Assembly: GCA_900115795.1 (NCBI GenBank)
Contig: FOXT01000011.1
Span: 62,001 to 126,000, forward strand
Source: Lachnospiraceae bacterium XBB1006
GTDB lineage: Bacteria; Bacillota; Clostridia; Lachnospirales; Lachnospiraceae
Direction: 5' to 3'
Length of the DNA: 64,000 nt
Under the pieces are notes generated by a model, which saw nothing but the letters and a program-made list of their open reading frames with translations, was not told the origin of the DNA and did no database searches. Positions 26,145 through 33,955 of this stretch are shown here, piece by piece. Made by a program: the position numbers and the translations under genes. Every line of letters starts with the position of its first letter. Position 1 is the first letter of the stretch.

Positions 26145-26720
26145 ATGAGCAAAGAAAGTTCGGCTAACAAAGAAAGTCTCTATACAGTTAAAGAGGCAGC
26201 GGAAATAATTAATGTATCCGAACAGACGGTACGAAGGTGGATACAATCCGGAAAAATCAAACCGGAAAAAGAAGAATTATCTGGCACAAAGGAAGGATAT
26301 AGTATATCCGAAACCGAATTACGCAATTTTTGTAGCCATAATGCCAAATATCGAGCAGGATTAAGTTTGATTGGCTCTACCGCATCCTTAGTAGCAGCCG
26401 CTACAGGTCCGCTTGGAGCCATCTTTGGTTTTGGAGTTGGTACCGTATTAAAACAAAAGGCTACCGAAAACATAACCCAATTTAATGAGCAATGCCATAA
26501 AATTGAGTTGCAGTCAGAAAAGAAAGCTCGACAATACTTACAAGCGCAGGACAAGAAAGATGTGGAAGATCTACTGATTTCCAACAAACAGCTTCTTGAA
26601 GACCGAATTCAGTTAAAGCAACAAATGATAGAACAACTCCAACAGGAAATACTGGAATACAAAGAACAAATTAGCAAAATTGATGATTATTTGAAGGAGG
26701 TAGAGCATGAAAATAGCTAA
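26145..26720 (+). CDS. MerR/excisionase-like HTH protein with hydrophobic glycine-rich segment and coiled coil
   Basis: Protein of 191 residues with an unusual layout. A MerR/excisionase-type helix-turn-helix (about 8-60: YTVKEAAEIINVSEQTVRRW then a wing) is followed by a hydrophobic Gly/Ala-rich segment (about 68-103: STASLVAAATGPLGAIFGFG), then a long charged coiled coil (about 110-190). DNA binding joined to a possible membrane or glycine-zipper segment suggests a sensor or membrane-linked regulator. It overlaps the next gene by 14 bp, so the two act together. The ribosome site is distant or weak. No family was recognised. Confidence 0.6.
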   Translation: MSKESSANKESLYTVKEAAEIINVSEQTVRRWIQSGKIKPEKEELSGTKEGYSISETELRNFCSHNAKYRAGLSLIGSTASLVAAATGPLGAIFGFGVGTVLKQKATENITQFNEQCHKIELQSEKKARQYLQAQDKKDVEDLLISNKQLLEDRIQLKQQMIEQLQQEILEYKEQISKIDDYLKEVEHENS

Positions 26721-27288
26721 AGTTAATCCTATTAAAATGTGGTTTTCTACTATGAAGTCCGCAAACTTGCCACAAGGAGTCAGCGGTTTGCATTTCACCC
26801 AAAATGCTGACGCAGCAACAATTACTAATGCTTTAAAAGCCTTAGGAAACGGCAGTATGAAAGGTGGATTAAACACAATGACAAGCAATACTGCCAAAGC
26901 AACTATTGAAAAGGTGGGCCCAAAGATTTTTCAGAGTGGTTTTCGATCTGGCAGTGCCTATACTGCCGCGGCATTAGCAATAGCGTGCCTAACATATTAT
27001 GGCATAAAAAAAGCAGACGACCTTCTCTCCAAAGAAGACATTCGTTGCAATAAGCTCTGCAAAATAATAGATGACTATGCCGAAAAGTTAGAAAGAGATG
27101 AAGGCGTTGTAATTCAAACACCGGTAATCGTAGAAACTGGCGACAAATGGATAGTCTCAACCTCAGATAGCAAGAGGGAATTTGATACTTTTCTTGAAAC
27201 TGCAAATTATGCTATAGATTGTGTCGCCGAAACAAAAAGCGATATGGGAAACTTAAAAAAGAAACTCGAAAAGCAGCTACACATATAG
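26707..27288 (+). CDS. Hypothetical protein with one hydrophobic segment, partner of the HTH-coiled-coil protein
   Basis: Protein of 193 residues starting inside the end of the upstream gene; AAGGAGG stands just before its ATG. The N-terminal 80 residues are Gly/Ser/Asn/Thr-rich without Cys. A hydrophobic segment lies at about 83-103 (SAYTAAALAIACLTYYGIKK), and the C-terminal part is charged with predicted helices. It is possibly a single-span membrane protein. Tight coupling with the 26145 gene argues for a joint complex, such as a toxin-antitoxin or membrane-effector pair, but no known family is seen. Confidence 0.6.
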   Translation: MKIAKVNPIKMWFSTMKSANLPQGVSGLHFTQNADAATITNALKALGNGSMKGGLNTMTSNTAKATIEKVGPKIFQSGFRSGSAYTAAALAIACLTYYGIKKADDLLSKEDIRCNKLCKIIDDYAEKLERDEGVVIQTPVIVETGDKWIVSTSDSKREFDTFLETANYAIDCVAETKSDMGNLKKKLEKQLHI

Positions 27289-27325
27289 GGAAACAAAAGA
27301 TAGCTCTATACTAGGAGGAACAAGC

Positions 27326-27586
27326 ATGGGATGGTTTGAAAACTTATTTAAAAGTGATTTTGAGAAGTGGGTAGAAAAAGCCCCAATAAAGGATTTAGAA
27401 AATGCCTATGAAGCAGAAAGACAGAAATGGATAAAAAATGGTTTTAATGGAAACGGCGAAAGAACGCCAAAGATGGAAAGACTTAACGAAGAAATTAACA
27501 AGAGATCCGCCGAAGAATGGGAAAATGACCCAAAAAGAAACAAAGATCCGAATTTCCGGTGGACGGACGCAAATCGTTGGGACTAA
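27326..27586 (+). CDS. Small hydrophilic protein of the three-gene cassette
   Basis: Protein of 86 residues with GGAGG before the ATG, 37 bp after the previous stop. Trp- and charge-rich; it begins MGWFENLFKSDFEKWVEKAP and ends PNFRWTDANRWD. The conserved-looking tail RNKDPNFRWTDANRW recalls small hypothetical proteins seen in many bacteria, but no function is known to me. It completes the cassette before the terminator at 27606. Confidence 0.6.
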   Translation: MGWFENLFKSDFEKWVEKAPIKDLENAYEAERQKWIKNGFNGNGERTPKMERLNEEINKRSAEEWENDPKRNKDPNFRWTDANRWD

Positions 27587-27605
27587 GAAGGCTCTCACCA
27601 AAAAA

Positions 27606-27641
27606 GCTCCTCAACACTGGAAATACCGTGTGTTGAGGAGC
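27606..27641. terminator. Hairpin between the convergent cassette and restriction gene
   Basis: Perfect 12-bp stem GCTCCTCAACAC/GTGTTGAGGAGC. Six T's follow on the minus strand, where it ends the restriction gene; the + strand tail is poor. Confidence 0.8.
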
Positions 27642-27681
27642 AAAATTAATGGGATTGTTTATCTGACCGCTCGTCTATTTC

Positions 27682-28617
27682 CTATCGCAACTCTTCATTA
27701 ATTCGCTGAGCATATGCAGACAATCGATTACTAAGATAATCTTGTACATAGGGATGCTCTATATGCTTTTGCATTTGCAAACGAATCATTTGAGTCGCCT
27801 GTTCTGACTGTTCCGCAGAGTAATCATATGTACTCCAAGAACTCCAACTGTTTTTACAGATAGAAATTAACTCTTCAAAGGTTAGAACTCGCGGATTGTT
27901 AGGATAATGCTCTTGCTTATTTCTTTTTGTTGTTGTTAATTGAATATTCGCCTCGTACAATGTATCCAAAACGTTTTGTGAAACCTTTTCATCAATAGTT
28001 GCAAGAAACATTTCACGCGCACCTGTACGCCCCATTTCTTCCGGAACTTCTTGCCAACGCTCACGCAAAGTGGTTTTAGCTGAAATCAAAACACAATTTC
28101 GCTTGTTGATATCAAACTCAATCACTCCAGGAGACACTGTATCAACAAGCTTACCGAGCCCTTTTTCGACAAAACTGTCTTTTCCAATATTTCCTTGACT
28201 GTCAAAAGGAACATTCGCTCCAATTAATACCAATTCAATGAGGTGCTCGAATTCCTTTCCAGCTCTACTACGCCTGCTTTGCGTATTGCTGAGACATAAT
28301 TGGTAAATGTGTTCTGGATATGCTGCAACGTAACTAGATATTGCCTCTTCTGCCGTCATGTTATCATAGTTGAGTGAATTTGCTAATTTTTTTAGCATAT
28401 TTACGGTAAACAACCGTTCCTCAACAAGAAAATCATTGAAGCATTGCTCGCGTAATTGCTCAATGCATTCACTTGCATTTAATTCAAAATAAGCACTATC
28501 TTTGTGCTGAAATTCGAGCTCGCAGAATGCCTGATAAGCCCTTTCAAACGATGATTTAAAGAAAAGATCGCGTTCTTTTTTTACCATCTCCTTGTACTGC
28601 TCTAATTCTAATGCCAT
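27682..28617 (-). CDS. Type II restriction endonuclease, EcoRII/SsoII (PspGI-like) group
   Basis: Protein of 311 residues, divergent from a cytosine-5 methyltransferase. The PD-(D/E)XK core shows SRRSRAGKEFEHLIELVL (about 140) with the first acidic residue, and LISAKTTLRERWQEV (about 205) with the catalytic Lys and the RERW pattern typical of the EcoRII-C/PspGI/Ecl18kI group, which cuts CCWGG or CCNGG. The target is inferred from family only. The start at 28617 follows AAGGGGGAT; a longer ATG at 28695 would run into the shared promoter and is rejected. Confidence 0.82.
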   Translation of the reverse strand: MALELEQYKEMVKKERDLFFKSSFERAYQAFCELEFQHKDSAYFELNASECIEQLREQCFNDFLVEERLFTVNMLKKLANSLNYDNMTAEEAISSYVAAYPEHIYQLCLSNTQSRRSRAGKEFEHLIELVLIGANVPFDSQGNIGKDSFVEKGLGKLVDTVSPGVIEFDINKRNCVLISAKTTLRERWQEVPEEMGRTGAREMFLATIDEKVSQNVLDTLYEANIQLTTTKRNKQEHYPNNPRVLTFEELISICKNSWSSWSTYDYSAEQSEQATQMIRLQMQKHIEHPYVQDYLSNRLSAYAQRINEELR

Positions 28618-28670
28618 GGTTAAAATCCCCCTTGAAAAAATACTAAATATGTGATAATGTGTCATTATGA

Positions 28671-28683
28671 GGACAAAATGTCC
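28671..28683. promoter_or_regulatory. Probable operator of the restriction-modification pair
   Basis: GGACA-AAA-TGTCC inverted repeat in the 100-bp divergent promoter region. SsoII-type methyltransferases are known to bind a GGACA...TGTCC palindrome through their N-terminal HTH and so repress their own gene. A second repeat, ATAATG-TGT-CATTAT (28654-28668), adjoins it. Confidence 0.65.
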
Positions 28684-28717
28684 GTAAAATGCCACAAAAA
28701 ATTATAGAGGTACCTAC

Positions 28718-29884
28718 ATGGATAGTATAACACTAAATAAAGAAAATACGGAAGCAAAATTAATTTTTGATAAACGAATCCGATTAAATATGACGCAAAA
28801 AGAATTGGCGGATGCAGTGGGGATGCCAAAGTATGGTGATAGAACAATTCGTCGTTGGGAGAATGGCGAAAGCAAGCCTACACGATTAGAGCTTAATAGT
28901 ATACTACAATTTCCGGAAAATGTTCCCTTTGCGAACATTGAGACTGCAGACTATACGATGATAGACCTATTTGCTGGAATAGGCGGAACACGGCTCGGCT
29001 TTCATCAAACAGGACGCGTAAAAACCGTTTTTACATCTGAAATAGATAAATTTGCAGTTAAAACATATCGTGCCAACTTTGGCGATGAACCTGTAGGAGA
29101 TATCACAAAAGTATCGGAAGATGAAATTCCCGATCACGATATTCTTGTTGGTGGGTTCCCTTGCCAAGCTTTCAGTCAAGCAGGACTAAAACGAGGATTT
29201 GAGGACACTCGTGGAACACTGTTTTTCGAAATAGCGAGAATAATAAATCGAAAAAGACCAAAAGCATTTTTACTAGAAAATGTAAGAAATTTAATATCGC
29301 ATGACCGTGGAAGAACCTACAGAACCATAGAGGATACTTTGCTTGGTTTAGGATACGAAGTAACCCTACTAATCTATAAAGCGAAAGATTTTGGCGTACC
29401 GCAAAATCGAGAGCGAATTTATATTGTTGGTTTTGATAAATCGCAAGTATCAAACTATCATACTTTCGAGAAACCGGTTCCACCACGCACCCCAACATTA
29501 GTTGGGAATATTTTAGAAAGCAATGTGAACGAAAAATATACTATTTCAGACACTTTGTGGCAAGGACACCAAAGACGTAAAAGAGAGAACCAAGCTGCCG
29601 GAAAAGGCTTTGGCTATAGTTTGTTTAATGCACAGAGCGAGTATACAAACACTATCTCTGCAAGATATTATAAAGATGGTAGCGAAATACTAATTGAACA
29701 AAGTGGGCGAAATCCCAGAAAGCTCACCCCCCGAGAAGCAGCAAGACTGCAAGGATTTCCGGATGAATTCATAATACCGGTGAGCGACACACAGGCATAC
29801 AAGCAGTTTGGAAATTCTGTTGCCGTTCCAGTAATAAATGCCATAGCTAAAGAGATTTTAAAGGTTCTTGATAACAATAATTAA
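28718..29884 (+). CDS. DNA (cytosine-5) methyltransferase with N-terminal HTH, SsoII type
   Basis: Protein of 388 residues. An N-terminal XRE-like helix-turn-helix (about 20-70: NMTQKELADAVGMPK) precedes the C5-MTase motifs: I FAGIGGTRLGF (about 88), IV GGFPCQAFSQAG with catalytic Cys (about 148), VI LLENVRNL, VIII QNRERIYIVGF and X QFGNSVAVPV. It methylates the inner cytosine of the cognate site to protect host DNA and probably also represses its own promoter. It is divergent from the restriction gene and directly upstream of the DUF262 gene. Confidence 0.95.
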   Translation: MDSITLNKENTEAKLIFDKRIRLNMTQKELADAVGMPKYGDRTIRRWENGESKPTRLELNSILQFPENVPFANIETADYTMIDLFAGIGGTRLGFHQTGRVKTVFTSEIDKFAVKTYRANFGDEPVGDITKVSEDEIPDHDILVGGFPCQAFSQAGLKRGFEDTRGTLFFEIARIINRKRPKAFLLENVRNLISHDRGRTYRTIEDTLLGLGYEVTLLIYKAKDFGVPQNRERIYIVGFDKSQVSNYHTFEKPVPPRTPTLVGNILESNVNEKYTISDTLWQGHQRRKRENQAAGKGFGYSLFNAQSEYTNTISARYYKDGSEILIEQSGRNPRKLTPREAARLQGFPDEFIIPVSDTQAYKQFGNSVAVPVINAIAKEILKVLDNNN

Positions 29885-29929
29885 CTTGGTTTGCATGTAA
29901 ATAGCTAAACATAAATGCAGGAGGAAAAA

Positions 29930-31555
29930 ATGCTTAGATCAAAACCAGACAGAATTGATATCGATACAATCAAATACCAAATCGAACAAGGGGAACTAAA
30001 GGTTCCGCAGTTTCAACGAGATTTTGTATGGAGCATTGATGCTTCAGCCAAGCTGATGGATAGCATAGTTAAGGGATATCCCATCGGCGCATTCACATTT
30101 TGGAAGACAAAAGATCGTTTAAGATCTGTAAAAAACATAGGCGGACTAACGCTTCCGGACTCTCCCAAAAACGATTTTGTAAATTATGTTTTAGACGGTC
30201 AGCAGCGAATAACCAGTATATACGCTTGTATTAAAGGCGTGACTATCGGTAATGCAGACTACAGCAAAATGTATATTGATTTAACTGCAACCGAAGATGA
30301 TTCTATTGTAATATTGGACGTAGAAGGTCGCGCAAAAATTGAATATATTTCGTTACAAAATTTATTAACTGGTGGCTTAACATTCCTCATGTCTGTCTAC
30401 AGCGGAAATGAAAGTGCCATAAAGAAAATCGAGGAATACAAAGAACGTATAAACAAATATTCTTTCTCTGTAATAGAGTTGCAGGATGCACCACTTGATA
30501 TTGCAACAGAGATTTTCACGCGTATCAATACAACCGGAAAAAGTCTTAGTTTGTTTGAAATCATGTGTGCAAAAACGTATGACGAAGAACATAATTTTGA
30601 TTTGTTTGAGAAAAGAAAAATCCAGTTGGAAAAATGGGAAAATGTTAGTTATGATACCGTACCGCATCAGACGGTGTTACAAGCAATGTCATTATGTTTG
30701 CAAAAGTCTTGCAAAAGGAAAGATATATTAAATATAAGCAAATCCGACTTTATAAATGCGTGGAATGATGTTGATTTAGCATTCGACTCTGCCATAGACT
30801 ACGCTAAAAGTTTTTATGGAATTCCTGTTTCCAAGCTTCTGCCCTATGATGCACTTCTAGTACCGTTGGTATACTATTTCTACCACCACAAAAAGCGTCC
30901 AGAAGGTGAAAGTGCAGCACGCTTGCAAGATTACTTTTGGAGATGTGTTATATCTAAACGTTTCACCGAGGGAATGGAAGCCAAATTAGCAACTGATTGC
31001 GTTAATGTAATTGATGCAATCTTAAGCAATAACGCACCAGACGATAAAAACGTGGAACCTATAGACATTAGTTGTGATAGCATAAAGAAAAACGGAACAT
31101 TTTCTTTAAGCAGCGCATATGTTAAGGGAATGATATGCATTTTAGCGGCACAACACCCTAAGTCATTTGCCGATGGTTCGACCGTTGTTATAGATAATGC
31201 GTGGTTAAGTCAGTCAAACAGCAAAAATTATCATCATTTCTTTCCAAAGGCTTATATGAAAAAGAACCAAAATTTGATATCTGAAGACCACGTTAATCAT
31301 ATTGCTAATATAACAATTGTTGATGGTTATCTTAATAAAGGAATCATAAAAGATAAAGCGCCTGCTGACTACATGAAAAAATTTAAGGAGGACAACAAAA
31401 ATTTAGAAGCAACGATGGAAACGCATTTAATTGACATAAACGATTCTGGTATTTGGGAAAATAATTACAATATATTCTTCGAAAAAAGAATAGAGCAGTT
31501 GCAAGCACAGTTAAAAAAACGCATAATCGTTAGAACGGATGATATAATAGATTAA
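29930..31555 (+). CDS. DUF262/GmrSD-like protein with C-terminal HNH-type domain
   Basis: Protein of 541 residues. The N-terminal DUF262 (ParB-like nucleotidase) region has VPQFQRDFVWS (about residue 20) and DGQQRITSIYA (about 85). The C-terminal DUF1524/HNH-like part has NYHHFFPKAYMKK (about 430) and HVNHIANITIVDG. This matches single-chain GmrSD-type enzymes that use NTPs and cut modified phage DNA. The start at 29930 follows AGGAGG. It lies 45 bp after the methyltransferase in the same direction. It could act independently or be tied to methylation status. Confidence 0.83.
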   Translation: MLRSKPDRIDIDTIKYQIEQGELKVPQFQRDFVWSIDASAKLMDSIVKGYPIGAFTFWKTKDRLRSVKNIGGLTLPDSPKNDFVNYVLDGQQRITSIYACIKGVTIGNADYSKMYIDLTATEDDSIVILDVEGRAKIEYISLQNLLTGGLTFLMSVYSGNESAIKKIEEYKERINKYSFSVIELQDAPLDIATEIFTRINTTGKSLSLFEIMCAKTYDEEHNFDLFEKRKIQLEKWENVSYDTVPHQTVLQAMSLCLQKSCKRKDILNISKSDFINAWNDVDLAFDSAIDYAKSFYGIPVSKLLPYDALLVPLVYYFYHHKKRPEGESAARLQDYFWRCVISKRFTEGMEAKLATDCVNVIDAILSNNAPDDKNVEPIDISCDSIKKNGTFSLSSAYVKGMICILAAQHPKSFADGSTVVIDNAWLSQSNSKNYHHFFPKAYMKKNQNLISEDHVNHIANITIVDGYLNKGIIKDKAPADYMKKFKEDNKNLEATMETHLIDINDSGIWENNYNIFFEKRIEQLQAQLKKRIIVRTDDIID

Positions 31556-31581
31556 GGGGGATTAATCCTCTCGAATCAATT

Positions 31582-31605
31582 AGGCATCGACAATTGTCGG
31601 TGCCT
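31582..31605 (+). terminator. Hairpin after the DUF262 gene
   Basis: AGGCATCGACAA/TTGTCGGTGCCT, near-perfect, followed only by TTT. A second short hairpin CCCGTAT/ATACGGG is at 31628-31647. Confidence 0.6.
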
Positions 31606-31644
31606 TTAACATTGCGTTTTTCGGTATCCCGTATAAAAGAATAC

Positions 31645-31673
31645 GGGGCTGTCGCTTTAGACGATTAAATCAT
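31645..31673 (+). repeat. Left 29-bp inverted repeat of the two-gene membrane cassette
   Basis: Matches the reverse complement of 33421-33449 at 28 of 29 positions; begins GGGGCTGTCGCTTTAG. Together with the following GGCGAAGCCCCTTTTT it can also fold as a terminator for + strand transcription. Confidence 0.85.
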
Positions 31674-31758
31674 CTCCGGCGAAGCCCCTTTTTCAAGCCA
31701 TAAATTACCATTTTGATACCTAGCCTCTTGGACTTTTGGAAAAATTTCCAATTCTCAC

Positions 31759-32073
31759 TTAAGTTAACTTCGAGATAATGGCGCTAGATTGGTAATTACT
31801 GATTGGCTTTGCTATCTCTTTACACTCATATGAAACTGGTGTAAAATATTCTTTAATTTTATTTTTTTTGCCCTTTTTACACTTTGTTTTTACCACAAAA
31901 CCTACCGATAGTTTTTTAGTATCTTGATTCTTAAAATGTACCTCGGCAGATGTTCCCGAACGTTTAACTGTAACTTCTCCCCGCCTCTCAAGCATTTTTA
32001 ATAACTCGTCATGAACGTCTGACTGAACAACAATTACCTTGTTCTCTTTCTTCCAGTTCTTTTTCATTAACAT
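31759..32073 (-). CDS. Small basic hypothetical protein, partner of the four-span membrane protein
   Basis: Protein of about 104 residues, Lys-rich, without a membrane segment. It contains VHDELLKMLERRGEVTVKRS and a Lys-rich stretch near residue 75. The start at 32073 is chosen because GGTGAG precedes it; it overlaps the upstream stop by 7 bp (ATGTTAATG), so translation is coupled. No family was recognised; nucleic-acid or membrane-surface binding is possible from its charge. Confidence 0.6.
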   Translation of the reverse strand: MLMKKNWKKENKVIVVQSDVHDELLKMLERRGEVTVKRSGTSAEVHFKNQDTKKLSVGFVVKTKCKKGKKNKIKEYFTPVSYECKEIAKPISNYQSSAIISKLT

Positions 32074-33233
32074 GTTCTCACCGCCTTTTGACAACTAAAA
32101 CTATTTTTAATCTTCTTCTCTATTTTTCGCACCGCATCAACAATATCTTTGGAACACTGTTTATTTTCGCTTTCTTTTAGAACTATCATCACAAACATCC
32201 TCTTATTTTCAAGCTTAAGCGGAAATGCACTATACTTTCTGCCGGCTTTTGCTCCATCTTTCCAATAATTAAACGAATAGATGTCGTCTTCTCCTACAAA
32301 CATCACGCCCAAAATTCCTGTCCTGCAATAAGTAAAGAGTTTTTTTTCTATTTCTGAATCTAGTTCTAATACCCCGTTCGGTGTTAGTATTCCTGCACTA
32401 TTTGCATCAATTAACCGATTTTCAAGTGTTAGATATTGTATTATCAGTCTTGCCATGCAACAATGTTCTTTAGTCACCTGATTAGCACTTGGTATTTTTT
32501 TTAGTTCTTCTAAAATCTTATTCTTATTATTTTTGATGCTATTTATTAGGAGTTCTTTGCTATAATCGTCACCATCGTCAACTAATCTTTGATATGCATT
32601 CAATACAAATCTCATATCTTCAGCATATTCATGTTTTATCAAATACGTTACCGACAGCATCGCATTTATATCGTTATCGTCTCGATACGTCGAATCAACA
32701 TATTTAAACGTATATTTTTCATATTCGCCAACTTGGGAATCTTCAACTTCAAATAACTGAACACTTAGAATGTTTTTATTATATTTGCCAACTATCGCAT
32801 TTAATCTAATTCTTTCCATTTGTTCCTGTATAGAAATGTTTTTACCACTAGCAAAAATCAATATTACAAAGCTAATACAATATGTCGCAAAAATAACAAC
32901 AGCAAATATTCCTGCAGATTCTTTAAACGTAGCAATTGCATTTGCAAGTGTAAACATAATAAACACTGATACAGAGCCTACTCCCTTATTTAATTTTGTA
33001 ATTTTCTTTGTCGGAACGACATGCAATAAAACCGCCATTACGACAGGTACGATTGTACAAAGATTACAAAGTTCATATTTTAAATAATTAATTATATTTT
33101 TACAAGATATAATTGTAGGTTTACTTTTGTATGCAATAATAATTAACGCTATTAAACAAGCTATATAAGAAAAAAACCAAATAATATAGATATGCTCATC
33201 AATTAAATTCTTTATTTTTTTATCTTTCGTCAT
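32067..33233 (-). CDS. Hypothetical membrane protein with four spans and soluble C-terminal domain
   Basis: Protein of 388 residues. Four hydrophobic spans lie at about 15-36, 58-75, 88-108 and 110-132. A cytoplasmic region of ~250 residues follows with YLIKHEYAEDMRFVLNAYQR and, near the end, ILGVMFVGEDDIYSFNYWKD then FVMIVLKESEN, which has the alternating pattern of a small sensor-like alpha/beta domain. It is AT-rich compared with neighbours. It is the first gene of a two-gene operon lying between inverted repeats. A membrane-linked defence effector is a guess. Confidence 0.6.
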   Translation of the reverse strand: MTKDKKIKNLIDEHIYIIWFFSYIACLIALIIIAYKSKPTIISCKNIINYLKYELCNLCTIVPVVMAVLLHVVPTKKITKLNKGVGSVSVFIMFTLANAIATFKESAGIFAVVIFATYCISFVILIFASGKNISIQEQMERIRLNAIVGKYNKNILSVQLFEVEDSQVGEYEKYTFKYVDSTYRDDNDINAMLSVTYLIKHEYAEDMRFVLNAYQRLVDDGDDYSKELLINSIKNNKNKILEELKKIPSANQVTKEHCCMARLIIQYLTLENRLIDANSAGILTPNGVLELDSEIEKKLFTYCRTGILGVMFVGEDDIYSFNYWKDGAKAGRKYSAFPLKLENKRMFVMIVLKESENKQCSKDIVDAVRKIEKKIKNSFSCQKAVRTC

Positions 33234-33420
33234 TTATGTTATCTCCAAGCATGTAAATTTTATGTAACTAACGAAAAGCGAAAATAGTTCTATTTTCTTA
33301 ACTGATTATACCATAATAATTTCAGCTTGTGTATGTTTCTCAAAATAATTCACAAATATTGTTGTCTAACAGTTTGCTAACTTGTACATTTTTATAAAGG
33401 AAAAAAAGGACCTCGCCCAA

Positions 33421-33449
33421 ATGATTTAATCATCTAAAGCGACAGCCCC
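33421..33449 (-). repeat. Right 29-bp inverted repeat of the two-gene membrane cassette
   Basis: Inverted copy of 31645-31673 with one mismatch. Read leftward it runs into GGGCGAGGTCC plus seven T's. Bases 33450-33583 hold no gene that I can support. Confidence 0.85.
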
Positions 33450-33583
33450 ATGTTATATGCCGCAAAAGCCTATTGCCAATGGGAAAGGAGCTGTGCTATA
33501 TCTCCGATAGGTGGGCGTCGCCCTCACCTACCCAATGCACAACTCATGGGGACACGTTGGCAACAGGACTGTGGAATATATCT

Positions 33584-33910
33584 TTACGCTTCCTCCGGAA
33601 CCAATTTCACTTGTTCGCCGGAAAAAAGGTAGGTCTTGGCGAGATAAAATCTGCCGTCTTTTTTGTCATCTTCTTTTTCCCCTTCGGAATTTTCCTTTTT
33701 TGAATTTCTGCGTTGCTTCCACAGTCTTGTTTCGATTCCATGCTGTCCTTTCAGAATTTTATATTCATATCCCCTTGGACTACGTCGCTTCCATCCTTGC
33801 AGGCTGTGTAACGGAAGCTCTCCATACTGTTCTACTATCTTTTCTGCTTCCTCTTCTGTATATAATCCAGCGGCAACAGCTGTATTAAAAATAATCTGCT
33901 GGTTATTCAT
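33584..33910 (-). CDS. Small ArdC-N-like / hypothetical element protein
   Basis: Protein of 108 residues. The start at 33910 follows GAAAGGA and begins MNNQQIIFNTAVAAGLYTEE. The middle part, GYEYKILKGQHGIETRLWKQ, has the Gly-Lys-Gly-Gly-Ile rhythm of ArdC-type N-terminal single-strand-binding domains; the end, FYLAKTYLFSGEQV, fits as well. The family call is tentative. It is 45 bp downstream of the DUF5688 gene and probably co-transcribed. Confidence 0.55.
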   Translation of the reverse strand: MNNQQIIFNTAVAAGLYTEEEAEKIVEQYGELPLHSLQGWKRRSPRGYEYKILKGQHGIETRLWKQRRNSKKENSEGEKEDDKKDGRFYLAKTYLFSGEQVKLVPEEA

Positions 33911-33955
33911 GATTTTTCCTTTCTTGCCCGTCATGCCGATAGCCCAGCAATTCTT

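Noticed and set aside
33450-33888. Overlapping + strand frames downstream of the inverted repeat
   Set aside because: No ribosome sites, and they run antisense into the supported 33584-33910 gene.
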